Assembly: GCA_964594635.1 (NCBI GenBank) | Contig: CAZQMV010000022.1 | Coordinates: 1 to 17,549 of the forward strand | DNA from: Berkiella sp964594635 | Lineage (GTDB): Bacteria > Pseudomonadota > Gammaproteobacteria > Berkiellales > Berkiellaceae | Direction of reading: 5' to 3' | Length of the DNA stretch: 17,549 bases | In this document: piece after piece, positions 6,923 to 14,663 of the stretch | Position numbering within the stretch: position 1 is the first letter of the stretch | Layout of the letters: each line of letters starts with the position of its first letter | Position numbers and translations under genes: made by a program | Notes under the pieces: model-generated | Databases searched by the model: none | Seen by the model: the letters and a program-made list of their open reading frames with translations, nothing else | What the model was told of the DNA's origin: nothing

Positions 6923-7178
6923 AGTGGTATTTGTTAAGCCACACAACGGCTTAATTGCTTTTGCAAGTTGCGTGGTGGATGACAGCCTCTATTTATCTAA
7001 CATTGCTATCCATAAAAAGCTTAATGCTGATGGCTATCGTTTAACGTACCCCACTAAAGGCTATTACACAATTTTTCATCCCATCAATAAAGCAACAAGC
7101 CAAGCAATCGAATTTGAAATTTTTAAAAAGCTAAAAAATGTAATGAAAAAGGCAAATGGCAATGTTCAAGAAATATGA
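6903..7178 (+). CDS. SpoVG family DNA-binding protein
   Basis: The product has 91 residues and matches the SpoVG fold along its length. It opens MKITEVEVVFVKPHNGLIAF, continues with ASCVVDDSLYLSNIAI, then a DGYRLTYPTKG strand, and carries the hallmark HPIN near residue 60 (IFHPINKATSQAIEFEIFKK) before the C-terminal helix. SpoVG proteins in Firmicutes bind DNA or RNA and regulate genes; homologues occur on mobile elements elsewhere. ATG 6903 is chosen over 6888 because GAGG (6893-6896) lies six bases before it and the homologous region begins there. It is second in the mobility operon and overlaps the next gene by about 17 bases. A regulatory role for recombination genes is likely but inferred. 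Confidence 0.75.
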   Translation: MKITEVEVVFVKPHNGLIAFASCVVDDSLYLSNIAIHKKLNADGYRLTYPTKGYYTIFHPINKATSQAIEFEIFKKLKNVMKKANGNVQEI

Positions 7179-7731
7179 TCCTAGATTAGTCAAAAGCTAT
7201 AAAACTTATACAATACAAGAACTCTGTCGGCTTTTTAAAAATAATCAGCTTCATATTCAAACGGTTAGAGTTTGGATTAGAAATGGGGAGCTGGCCAGCA
7301 TTAAAGAGGGTAATAAACACCTTATTTATGGCGGTGTGTTAAAGAAATTTCTATTTGAGCGAAATAGAAAGCACAGAAATAGCCTGCAATTTTTTGAATT
7401 TAAATGCTGTGCTTGTAAACAAATTAATGCACCGCTAGAAAACACAATACTTTCAGCAGAGATTAGGAATAACGGCAGTATTCTGACGACTGCACTATGC
7501 CCACACTGTGGATGTGAGATGAAGCGCCTGTATAAGGGCATTGAAGCAAGCCAGATCCTTGCTAGATTTCAAATTGAACAAGAAGCCCTGTTGGTATTAT
7601 CTGATATTTCATGTAACGCCTCCAAGACTCACTTAGAAACACATCAAGAAATCACCGGATCTGAGTCTAGCTCAAATCATCAAATGACCGATCAATCTCT
7701 TTTTAGTTCATCAACCAAAATAAAGGAGTAA
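7162..7731 (+). CDS. HTH protein with Cys-rich (zinc ribbon-like) domain
   Basis: The product has 189 residues. Residues about 16-60 (YTIQELCRLF, then TVRVWIRNGELASIKEGNKH) look like a MerR/excisionase-type winged helix-turn-helix ending in a Y-G-turn. Residues 82-118 hold C82-x2-C85 and C113-x2-C116 (CPHCGC), a likely zinc ribbon. The C-terminal 50 residues are polar and probably disordered. ATG 7162 is preferred to 7156 because AAGG at 7149-7152 is nine bases from it but only three from the earlier ATG. It ends five bases before the tyrosine recombinase start, so it is a good candidate for a recombination directionality or regulatory factor of this element. Confidence 0.7.
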   Translation: MFKKYDPRLVKSYKTYTIQELCRLFKNNQLHIQTVRVWIRNGELASIKEGNKHLIYGGVLKKFLFERNRKHRNSLQFFEFKCCACKQINAPLENTILSAEIRNNGSILTTALCPHCGCEMKRLYKGIEASQILARFQIEQEALLVLSDISCNASKTHLETHQEITGSESSSNHQMTDQSLFSSSTKIKE

Positions 7732-7736
7732 ACACT

Positions 7737-8786
7737 ATGAATAAAATTGATACTCGGCATAACCCAGCTAATGAAATAGTGAAAAGAAAATTCTTTGAGC
7801 AATTAGAACACGCCCGAAACGGAAAAGATCCAAAAACAGTCGATCAGTACATGAAAGCAATACATGAGTTTGAGGTTGTAACTGGCTTTAAGGATTTTAA
7901 ACAATTTCATTCTGATTGGGCGCTTGACTTTAAGTTTCATCTTAATGACAAGACTAATAGATATACGGGTGATCCGATATCAAAGTCTTATTACTTTCAC
8001 TATTTAGGGTATGTACGAGAATTCTTTGAATGGTTAATCGTAAATGAAAAAGGGTACAAAAAAATTAAGCTGAGGGATGTAGAGTATTTATATACAACCA
8101 GAAATGATAAAAATAAGGCTAAGGCCACTGGTTACCAAGAATGCTACGAGATATCAGATATTTTAACAACTATTAGAAACATGCCGAATGACAGTGAATT
8201 AGCACTAAGAAATCGAGCTATGCTTAGTCTTTGCTTGTTAACAACTCCAAGGATCAGTGCTTTACAGACCGCAAGGATCCAAAGTATTAAATATTTTAAG
8301 CAATACGAAGCTTGGTCATTTGTGCAAGATCCAAGGCTCACAAATACAAAATTCTCTAAAAAAATCACAGCATTTTTTATAGGTAATGCGCAAGATATTA
8401 TCGAGAATGTATTGAATTGGGTTCAACATCTCAAAGCAAAAGGTGCCTCGGGAAAAGAATATTTATTTCCAAAGATCGAAAACAATTTTAAGAGTAACAA
8501 CATGTCTGTTACATCACTTACACAAGATCCTATCAAATCACCATCAACCATAAGAGATATATTCAAACAAGCTTTTCTAGATAATGGCTTGCCATACTAT
8601 AAGCCACATTCATTTAGACATAGTGTTACTAGGGCCATTAAAAAGCAGCCAAATGCAGTAGAATTGTCCATCGCATTAGCTGAGAATATGGGGCACAAAG
8701 GCGGTCTAAGCACTTTACACGCCAGCTATGGGGGCGATTATGAGCAACAACAAGCTGCACTTTTAAAAGCCTTTTTATTAGAGTAA
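7737..8786 (+). CDS. Tyrosine recombinase/integrase
   Basis: The product has 349 residues, usual for the phage-integrase family. The N-terminal 115 residues resemble a SAM-like core-binding domain (KTVDQYMKAIHEF; YYFHYLGYVREFFEWL). The catalytic domain shows R172 in TTPRISALQ, lysines near 208-209, H291 and R294 in PHSFRHS, H320 in MGHKGG, and the nucleophile Y331 in LHASYGG. The set is complete, so the enzyme should be active. A strong ribosome site (AGGAG at 7724-7728, eight bases before ATG) precedes it. It lies between the HTH/zinc protein and the serine recombinase. It is the most likely enzyme for insertion at the tRNA-Asn 3' end, because tRNA targeting is typical of tyrosine recombinases. 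Confidence 0.88.
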   Translation: MNKIDTRHNPANEIVKRKFFEQLEHARNGKDPKTVDQYMKAIHEFEVVTGFKDFKQFHSDWALDFKFHLNDKTNRYTGDPISKSYYFHYLGYVREFFEWLIVNEKGYKKIKLRDVEYLYTTRNDKNKAKATGYQECYEISDILTTIRNMPNDSELALRNRAMLSLCLLTTPRISALQTARIQSIKYFKQYEAWSFVQDPRLTNTKFSKKITAFFIGNAQDIIENVLNWVQHLKAKGASGKEYLFPKIENNFKSNNMSVTSLTQDPIKSPSTIRDIFKQAFLDNGLPYYKPHSFRHSVTRAIKKQPNAVELSIALAENMGHKGGLSTLHASYGGDYEQQQAALLKAFLLE

Positions 8787-8816
8787 GAATTTAGTTGACT
8801 TAACAAGAAGTAATGA

Positions 8817-10340
8817 ATGATGAAAGCAGTAATTTTTGCAAGAGTATCAACCCAAGAACAAGAGCAAGATGGGCATTCAATTGATGCCCAAATCAATAAA
8901 TTGCGTGATTATTGTTCGAGGCACGCTCTTGAGATTATTAAAGAGTTTGAGGTTGTTGAAAGCTCAACCAGGGGAGAAAGACCTGAATTTTATAAAATGA
9001 TCGACTTTGTTAAAAGACAAAAAAGCACAATTGCATTAGTGTGTGACAAAGTGGACAGGCTTCAGCGGGGTTTTACTGAATTACCCATTTTGGATAAGCT
9101 GCGCCGCGAGAATAAAGTAAGTTTACATTTTCTTGATATTGGTAAAATTGATAGTGAAGCCAACAGTCAGCAGATTTCCTTTTATCAAATGTCTGTAGTT
9201 ATGGCGAATGCATACACAAATGCGATTTCTGATAATGTTAAACGCAGTGTGATGCATAAATTAAACAATGGCGAATGTATCCAACGAGCGCCTGTAGGTT
9301 ATTTAAATGTAAAAGATGATAATGGTAAATCTTTGGTTATCGTCGATAAATCCAGAGCATTTCTTGTGCAAGAGATGTTTAATAAATATGCAACAGGAAC
9401 CGTATCATTAAATGATCTTGCTGATTTTGCAAAAGAGAAGGGTTTAACTAACACATTTGGAAAAGGAGGTAAACCACTTGCTAAAAACGTGATTGCCACA
9501 TTACTTAAAAACCCATTCTACTATGGTGAAATGTACGTTAAAAAGTATGATAAATTCTTTCCGCATAAATACGAACCATTGATCTCTAAAACGTTATTTG
9601 ATGAATGTCAGAGGATGACTCAAATCAGAGCGCAAGCTACCAATCGATCAAAAGCATTAACGACTAAAAAAGAATTTGTTTTTAAAGGCCTTATAAAATG
9701 CGCAGTAACTGGCAGGATGGTGTCAGCAGATAGAAAAGAAGACAAGGTTAACAAAAATACCTATTTGATCACATGGGATCCAGAAAATGCCCATAAGAAA
9801 ATTTATATACCTGAGAACCTTATATTGAGTGAGGTGACACGGATATTTGAATCTATTTCCGTGCCTCATGATGTTCTTGAAAAAGTGACTGAGCGCTTGC
9901 AACAGTCGCACGAGGCTGAGAAAGAGTACCACGCTAATAAAATCATTCAGTTAAGGAAAGACGAAGAGTCTATCAAGGCGAAGATAAACCGATTGCTCGA
10001 GGTTTACTTGGAGAACGGTGTTACGGAGCAAGTTTATACTGAAACCAATCAAAGGTTTAATAAGCAATTAGCCGAGGTGCACGTAGATATTGAATCGCAT
10101 GAAGAAGCGGATACTAATTTCAAGCAAACATTGGTTACTGCATTCAAGTTGGCTAACAAAGCAAGTCAATTATTTGAAAGTTCGAAAACGCATGAAAAAA
10201 GGGAGTTGGTGAATTTCTTATTTTCGAACTTGGCTTTAAGGGGCCGGAAGCTAGAGTACACCTTGCGTAAACCGTTTGACGCTATGGTCAATTTACGAAG
10301 GTGTTCAAGTTGGCTCCCCGAACAGGACTCGAACCTGTGA
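8817..10340 (+). CDS. Large serine recombinase ending inside tRNA-Asn
   Basis: The product has 507 residues. The N-terminal resolvase domain (1-150) has FARVSTQEQ with nucleophile S11, the STRGERPEF stretch and CDKVDRLQRG. It is followed by a recombinase domain (about 150-290, with NPFYYGEMYVKKYD) and a coiled-coil segment (about 365-430). The zinc ribbon usual in this family is degenerate: one Cys remains in KCAVTGRMVSAD and the partner Cys residues are replaced. Two adjacent ATG codons (8817, 8820) could start; AAGAAG at 8805-8810 suits 8817. The last ten codons lie within the host tRNA-Asn gene, which provides the TGA stop. The tail may therefore differ in the excised form. Partnership with the upstream tyrosine recombinase is inferred. 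Confidence 0.85.
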   Translation: MMKAVIFARVSTQEQEQDGHSIDAQINKLRDYCSRHALEIIKEFEVVESSTRGERPEFYKMIDFVKRQKSTIALVCDKVDRLQRGFTELPILDKLRRENKVSLHFLDIGKIDSEANSQQISFYQMSVVMANAYTNAISDNVKRSVMHKLNNGECIQRAPVGYLNVKDDNGKSLVIVDKSRAFLVQEMFNKYATGTVSLNDLADFAKEKGLTNTFGKGGKPLAKNVIATLLKNPFYYGEMYVKKYDKFFPHKYEPLISKTLFDECQRMTQIRAQATNRSKALTTKKEFVFKGLIKCAVTGRMVSADRKEDKVNKNTYLITWDPENAHKKIYIPENLILSEVTRIFESISVPHDVLEKVTERLQQSHEAEKEYHANKIIQLRKDEESIKAKINRLLEVYLENGVTEQVYTETNQRFNKQLAEVHVDIESHEEADTNFKQTLVTAFKLANKASQLFESSKTHEKRELVNFLFSNLALRGRKLEYTLRKPFDAMVNLRRCSSWLPEQDSNL

Positions 10341-10386
10341 CCCAATGATTAACAGTCATTTGCTCTACCAACTGAGCTATCGGGGA
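10311..10386 (-). tRNA. tRNA-Asn (anticodon GTT)
   Basis: Read on minus from 10386, the 76-base sequence folds as a full cloverleaf. It has acceptor stem TCCCCGA/TCGGGGA, D-arm AGCTCAGTTGGTAGAGC, anticodon loop CTGTTAA with GTT at 10353-10351, T-loop TTCGAGT, discriminator G and an encoded CCA at 10313-10311. It is the attachment target of the island on its left: the 3' end is intact, and the serine recombinase frame overlaps its last 30 bases in the opposite direction. Its promoter is visible at 10424-10452. No terminator is visible just downstream, in island DNA. Confidence 0.97.
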
Positions 10387-10423
10387 ATTGACGTTTAGCT
10401 TTCGCTATCAGTGTTGGGCCACG

Positions 10424-10452
10424 ATACTACTTTTACCCTGCACTTAAGTCAA
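10424..10452 (-). promoter_or_regulatory. Promoter of tRNA-Asn
   Basis: On the minus strand TTGACT (10452-10447) is 17 bases from TAGTAT (10429-10424), a good sigma-70 arrangement. It is followed by a GC-rich CGTGGCCC discriminator typical of stringently controlled stable-RNA promoters. The predicted start is about 30 bases upstream of the mature 5' end. Confidence 0.6.
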
Positions 10453-10461
10453 GCCAATGTT

Positions 10462-10494
10462 GAGTGTGCCACAAATCCCATTCGTAGCACACTC
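10462..10494 (-). repeat. 8-bp inverted repeat after aspC
   Basis: GAGTGTGC (10462-10469) and GCACACTC (10487-10494) pair perfectly around a 17-base loop, directly downstream of the aspC stop. The position suits transcription termination or RNA processing between aspC and tRNA-Asn. No T-run follows on the minus strand, so it is not a canonical intrinsic terminator. Confidence 0.35.
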
Positions 10495-10501
10495 CCGTTC
10501 C

Positions 10502-11692
10502 TTAGGAAGCTGCACAGCCGCGTCGTAAGCGATCGACAGCCTTTTCTAGGGTTTCCATGCTGGTAGCAAAAGAGAGACGTACATAGCCCTCATTACCGAA
10601 CGCAGAGCCAGGCACAAGCGCAAGGCCCACTTCACTAATCAGGTGTTCAGCAAGTTGAATGTCTGAATTAATTAAAGGCATGCGATCGATCACATCTTGA
10701 ACACGAGCAAAGGCATAGAAAGTACCATCTCCAGGAGCGCATTGAATGCCATCAATGGCATTTAATTGTTCTACCAAGTAATCGTGTCGCTTCTTAAAGG
10801 TATCAACCATCATATTCACCGATTCCATGCCACCTCGCAGAGCTGCATCAGCTGCATACTGTGAGATAGAAGTGGGGTTTGAGGTGCTTTGGCTTTGAAT
10901 CTTGTTCATCGCTTTGATGATGGTGGTAGGGCCGCTAGCATAGCCTATACGCCAGCCAGTCATTGAGTAAGCTTTGGAAACACCACTTAACACGATGGTT
11001 CGGTCATAGAGTTCAGGACATACCATGACTAAATTAGCAAAAGGCTCTTTTGTCCACAAAATATGTTCATACATATCATCAGTGGCAATTAAAATATTCG
11101 GATGCTTTAACAGCACTTCAGCAAGCGCCTTTAGTTCGGCATGGCTATAAGACATGCCGCTGGGGTTTGACGGGCTGTTAATGATGAGCATGCGAGTTTT
11201 GGGGGTAATTGCTGCTTCTAATTGTGCTGGGGTAATTTTAAAGCGCTGAGCCATATCGGTTGGAATAAAGACCGGCACACCATCAGCAAGCAACACCATA
11301 TCAGGGTAGGACACCCAATATGGTGCAGGAATGATAACCTCATCACCTTCTTGAATCACCGCTTGTAATAAATTGTAAATGCATTGTTTGCCACCGGTTG
11401 AAACAATGACTTGTTCAGGCTTGTAGTCTAAGTGATTAAAACGCTGCAATTTATCCACAATAGCTTGCTTAAGGCTTGGGATCCCATCTACTGCCGTATA
11501 TTTAGTTTTACCATCTTTGATGGCTTTAATCGCGGCTTCTTTAATATGGGAAGGGGTATCAAAATCTGGCTCACCTGCACCTAAACTCACGATATCTTGA
11601 CCCGCGGCTTGCAATTCAGCTGCTCGCTGGGTGACGGCTAAAGTGGGGGATGGCTTAATTCGTTTGACGCGGCTTGCAAGTTGGATGTCCAA
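10502..11692 (-). CDS. aspC: Aspartate aminotransferase (class I, subgroup Ib)
   Basis: This PLP enzyme of 396 residues transfers the amino group between aspartate and 2-oxoglutarate in the cytoplasm. It shows SLGAGEPDFDTP near the N-terminus, INSPSNPSG with N176, the DDMY cofactor-binding segment (D205, Y208), and SGVSKAYSMTGWRIGY with the Schiff-base lysine K240. A late RLSFATS carries the carboxylate-binding Arg. The length is normal for the family. The start codon is TTG at 11692, supported by a strong GAGGG (11704-11700) seven bases upstream; no ATG fits. It is divergent from uvrB across 74 bases. Related class I transaminases with broader substrate range cannot be excluded by eye. Confidence 0.9.
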   Translation of the reverse strand: MDIQLASRVKRIKPSPTLAVTQRAAELQAAGQDIVSLGAGEPDFDTPSHIKEAAIKAIKDGKTKYTAVDGIPSLKQAIVDKLQRFNHLDYKPEQVIVSTGGKQCIYNLLQAVIQEGDEVIIPAPYWVSYPDMVLLADGVPVFIPTDMAQRFKITPAQLEAAITPKTRMLIINSPSNPSGMSYSHAELKALAEVLLKHPNILIATDDMYEHILWTKEPFANLVMVCPELYDRTIVLSGVSKAYSMTGWRIGYASGPTTIIKAMNKIQSQSTSNPTSISQYAADAALRGGMESVNMMVDTFKKRHDYLVEQLNAIDGIQCAPGDGTFYAFARVQDVIDRMPLINSDIQLAEHLISEVGLALVPGSAFGNEGYVRLSFATSMETLEKAVDRLRRGCAAS

Positions 11693-11766
11693 TCGAGTAC
11701 CCTCTTATTTAATAGTAAAAGGCGATAATATGCCATAACTGAGTCGTTTTTATAAGTATCAATAAA

Positions 11767-13818
11767 ATGAGCAAAAAACTGAAACTGGCAACAGACTTTA
11801 GCCCAGCAGGCGACCAACCCGAGGCCATCAAAGCACTTTTAGCCGGGATCGAAGACGGCGTACTGCACCAAACACTCTTAGGGGTGACAGGCTCAGGTAA
11901 AACCTTTACGGTTGCCAAAGTGATTGAAACACTCCAGCGCCCAACGATGATATTGGCACCGAATAAAACGTTGGCAGCACAGCTTTATGGAGAAATGAAA
12001 TCCTTCTTTCCTGAAAATTCAGTTGAATACTTTGTCTCATATTACGATTATTACCAACCAGAAGCTTATGTTCCTTCATCTGATACCTATATTGAAAAAG
12101 ATGCATCGATTAATGAACATATTGAGCAAATGCGTTTATCGGCAACCAAAGCCTTACTAGAACGCAAAGATGTGATTATTGTAGCAACCGTGTCGGCAAT
12201 ATATGGTTTGGGTGATCCACAATCCTATTTAAGCATGATGCTGCATTTGAGTCGTGGCGAGAAAATCGATCAACGTGCTATTTTACGACGGTTATCAGAA
12301 CTTCAATATACACGCAACGATATGGAATTGCGTCGTGCTACATTTAGGGTGCGAGGCGATGTTTTAGATGTGTTCCCTGCCGAATCGGATGAATTTGCGG
12401 TTAGAATAGAATTATTTGGTGATGAAATCGATAGCATATCCATTTTTGATCCCTTAACAGGGCAGGTTCAAAAATCGGTGCCTCGTATTACCATTTACCC
12501 AAAATCGCACTATGTCACCCCGCGTCAACAAGTTTTAGATGCTGTTGAAAACATTAAAGAAGAATTAAAACTGCGGCTTGATGATTTACGCAATAACAGT
12601 AAATTATTAGAAGCACAGCGTCTGCAAGAACGCACGCAATATGATATTGAAATGTTACTTGAATTGGGTTATTGCAATGGCATTGAAAATTATTCACGAC
12701 ATTTATCAGGCCGCAAGACGGGTGAACCACCTCCCACGTTAATTGATTACTTGCCCAAAGATTCTCTGCTCATATTAGATGAATCCCATGTGATGGTGCC
12801 GCAATTAGGCGCGATGTATAAAGGTGACCGCTCACGTAAATCAACACTCGTAGAATATGGCTTCAGATTACCTTCAGCGATGGATAATCGCCCGCTACAA
12901 TTTCATGAGTTTGAGGAAATGGCCAAACAAACGATTTACGTTTCTGCCACACCAGGAGAATATGAATTAGAACATTCCGGTAAACCGATAGAACAAATTG
13001 TCAGACCGACGGGGTTAGTTGATCCGCAAGTGGTGATAAGACCTGTGGCACATCAAGTTGATGATGTACTTTCTGAAATTCATGAGCGTATCAAAAAGAA
13101 TGAACGCATACTGATCACAACCTTAACCAAGCGTATGTCAGAAGATCTCACTGATTATCTTGCAGAGCAAGGGATTAAGGTGCGTTATTTACATTCTGAA
13201 GTTGAAACCGTAGAACGCGTAGAAATTTTACGTGATTTAAGGTTGGGCGTGTTTGATGTATTAGTAGGTATTAACCTTCTGCGTGAAGGACTTGATATGC
13301 CAGAGGTTTCACTGGTTGCCATTTTAGATGCGGATAAAGAAGGCTTTTTACGTTCAAGCCGATCGCTTATCCAAACGATTGGTCGTGCTGCCAGGCATAT
13401 TAATGGTACCGCCATTTTATATGCTGATAAAATGACCAAAAGCATGAAGCATGCGATCGATGAAACCGATAGGCGAAGAGCTAAGCAAGAAGCATATAAC
13501 AAAGCAAATAATATTACGCCCACCACAATTAAAAAAGCCATTACCGATATTATGGAAGGAGCTTACTTTACGCGCCAGTCACAACAAAAAGTGGCAAAGA
13601 AAGCACGTAAAGATGCACCACCACCAAACGAAGTGGTTGAAGAAATTCGCGCTTTTCGTGAAACGCATGCTGCTTTTACACCAGATGAAATCATGAAAAA
13701 TATTAAAAAATGGGATGCCAAAATGTACGAGCGTGCTAAGAATTTAGAATTTGAAGAAGCCGCAGCTATTCGTGATGAAATCAAATTATTAAAAGACATC
13801 GCTTTTAAAGCATTTTAA
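11767..13818 (+). CDS. uvrB: Excinuclease ABC subunit B
   Basis: UvrB is the damage-verifying helicase-like subunit of nucleotide excision repair. It is loaded by UvrA and then recruits UvrC. The 683-residue length is normal. Visible are Walker A GVTGSGKT (residues 39-46), the damage-probing hairpin region YYDYYQPEAYVP (about 92-103), the DESH Walker B variant near residue 338, helicase motifs around TLTKRMSEDL and GINLLREGLDMPEV, QTIGRAARH (motif VI), and a C-terminal UVR motif (YERAKNLEFEEAAAIRDEI) that contacts UvrC. The gene looks intact. No obvious ribosome site precedes ATG 11767, but the N-terminus matches the family. It is transcribed away from aspC. I see no SOS box in the short intergenic region. 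Confidence 0.97.
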   Translation: MSKKLKLATDFSPAGDQPEAIKALLAGIEDGVLHQTLLGVTGSGKTFTVAKVIETLQRPTMILAPNKTLAAQLYGEMKSFFPENSVEYFVSYYDYYQPEAYVPSSDTYIEKDASINEHIEQMRLSATKALLERKDVIIVATVSAIYGLGDPQSYLSMMLHLSRGEKIDQRAILRRLSELQYTRNDMELRRATFRVRGDVLDVFPAESDEFAVRIELFGDEIDSISIFDPLTGQVQKSVPRITIYPKSHYVTPRQQVLDAVENIKEELKLRLDDLRNNSKLLEAQRLQERTQYDIEMLLELGYCNGIENYSRHLSGRKTGEPPPTLIDYLPKDSLLILDESHVMVPQLGAMYKGDRSRKSTLVEYGFRLPSAMDNRPLQFHEFEEMAKQTIYVSATPGEYELEHSGKPIEQIVRPTGLVDPQVVIRPVAHQVDDVLSEIHERIKKNERILITTLTKRMSEDLTDYLAEQGIKVRYLHSEVETVERVEILRDLRLGVFDVLVGINLLREGLDMPEVSLVAILDADKEGFLRSSRSLIQTIGRAARHINGTAILYADKMTKSMKHAIDETDRRRAKQEAYNKANNITPTTIKKAITDIMEGAYFTRQSQQKVAKKARKDAPPPNEVVEEIRAFRETHAAFTPDEIMKNIKKWDAKMYERAKNLEFEEAAAIRDEIKLLKDIAFKAF

Positions 13819-13956
13819 ATTGCATTGATATACACGACTATTAAAAATGAACGGTTTTTTGGTATATTTTTTCCTAATTCTTTGTATTTTCTTTACTTTA
13901 TTGACTTAACTAACGTAAAATTCCGCTGTTTTTAATCTGAAATGCGGAGTTGTTCC

Positions 13957-14559
13957 ATGCCACGTAAGAGAAATGCCCAAGCAAAACCAACACAACCAAA
14001 AGCGGCAGAAACCTCTGTAGATACGGCTGCAAACGAAGCTCCAAAAGAAAAAAGCAAATCGCGATTAATGAACAACTTTGCTAATTTTATTTTCATTAGT
14101 CCAAGGGGAAGGCTTGCTCTTGCTGCTGTTTTAATTTTGCTGCCGTTGTTTATTTTGTTAGTTGCTCCAGCAAATGCTCTTACTTACACTGGTATATGGT
14201 TAATACAATTGTCTTTAGTTCATTTGGTAGGTCATTTAGAATATTCCAAAAAAGTTCAATCGTTACCTGAAAAGGGTGATGTAGATGTTTCTCGTACTCA
14301 TACTTTAGTTGCTTCAAAAATTAAAAATGCTGAAATTAAAAAGTTAATTGAAGATACGCAAAAATCTGCTGGAACTACTCCCGACGCTTCTAAAGAACCT
14401 GTTGGCAAAGTGGCCAAAGTTGTGCCCCCGCATTTTGAAGCTACCCAAAAAGCAGCTGCGAAAGAGATCGCGAAAACCAAAGCGACTGCCAAGATAACCA
14501 AGCCAGTCGAATTTACCACCGATCGTAAGAGAACATTACGTTCACATACAAATAAATAG
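13957..14559 (+). CDS. Lys/Ala-rich protein with two membrane helices, unknown
   Basis: The product has 200 residues. A basic, low-complexity N-terminus (MPRKRNAQAKPTQPKAAE) leads to two adjacent hydrophobic segments at about 52-70 (LALAAVLILLPLFILLVA) and 72-92, then a soluble C-terminal half rich in Lys, Ala and Thr (KEIAKTKATAKITKP). This predicts a hairpin membrane anchor with both tails on the same side, probably cytoplasmic. The start at 13957 is chosen because GGAG (13946-13949) is seven bases upstream; the longer frame starts five codons earlier without such a site. It is followed at once by a strong terminator, so it probably forms its own unit or ends the uvrB transcript. I do not recognise a family. 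Confidence 0.65.
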   Translation: MPRKRNAQAKPTQPKAAETSVDTAANEAPKEKSKSRLMNNFANFIFISPRGRLALAAVLILLPLFILLVAPANALTYTGIWLIQLSLVHLVGHLEYSKKVQSLPEKGDVDVSRTHTLVASKIKNAEIKKLIEDTQKSAGTTPDASKEPVGKVAKVVPPHFEATQKAAAKEIAKTKATAKITKPVEFTTDRKRTLRSHTNK

Positions 14560-14564
14560 TTCAG

Positions 14565-14588
14565 AAAAAGCCCCAAAAGGGGCTTTTT
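14565..14588 (+). terminator. Strong intrinsic terminator
   Basis: AAAAAGCCCC (14565-14574), loop AAAA, GGGGCTTTTT (14579-14588) form a perfect 10-bp stem ending in a T-run. It lies six bases after the stop of the membrane protein gene. The A-tract on the other side means it could also work on the minus strand. Confidence 0.9.
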
Positions 14589-14663
14589 GAATAAAATAGC
14601 TTGAGCACTGACAAAATATGTAGTAAGCTTCACAGCTTCATTTTGTATGTATGGTACCGAGTT

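Larger units (their letters stand above)
1..10340. mobile_element. Integrated genomic island (right end; left end outside window)
   Basis: AT-rich accessory DNA ends exactly at the 3' end of a tRNA-Asn gene. The gene nearest the junction is a serine recombinase, preceded by a tyrosine recombinase. Integration at tRNA 3' ends by tyrosine recombinases, which leaves a duplicated 3' segment at each end, is established for many islands. The right junction is placed inside 10311-10340, where the recombinase reading frame runs into the tRNA. I searched the window for a second copy of the tRNA 3' segment (the expected left attachment site) and found none, so the left end is probably beyond base 1. 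Cargo is a candidate defence operon (1051-5793) plus several unknown genes. The extent is inferred. Confidence 0.6.

Noticed and set aside
10462..10494. Hairpin after aspC as an intrinsic terminator
   Set aside because: No T-run follows and the loop is 17 bases, so it is listed only as an inverted repeat.
11693..11766. LexA box between aspC and uvrB
   Set aside because: No CTG-N10-CAG type dyad is present in the 74-base gap.
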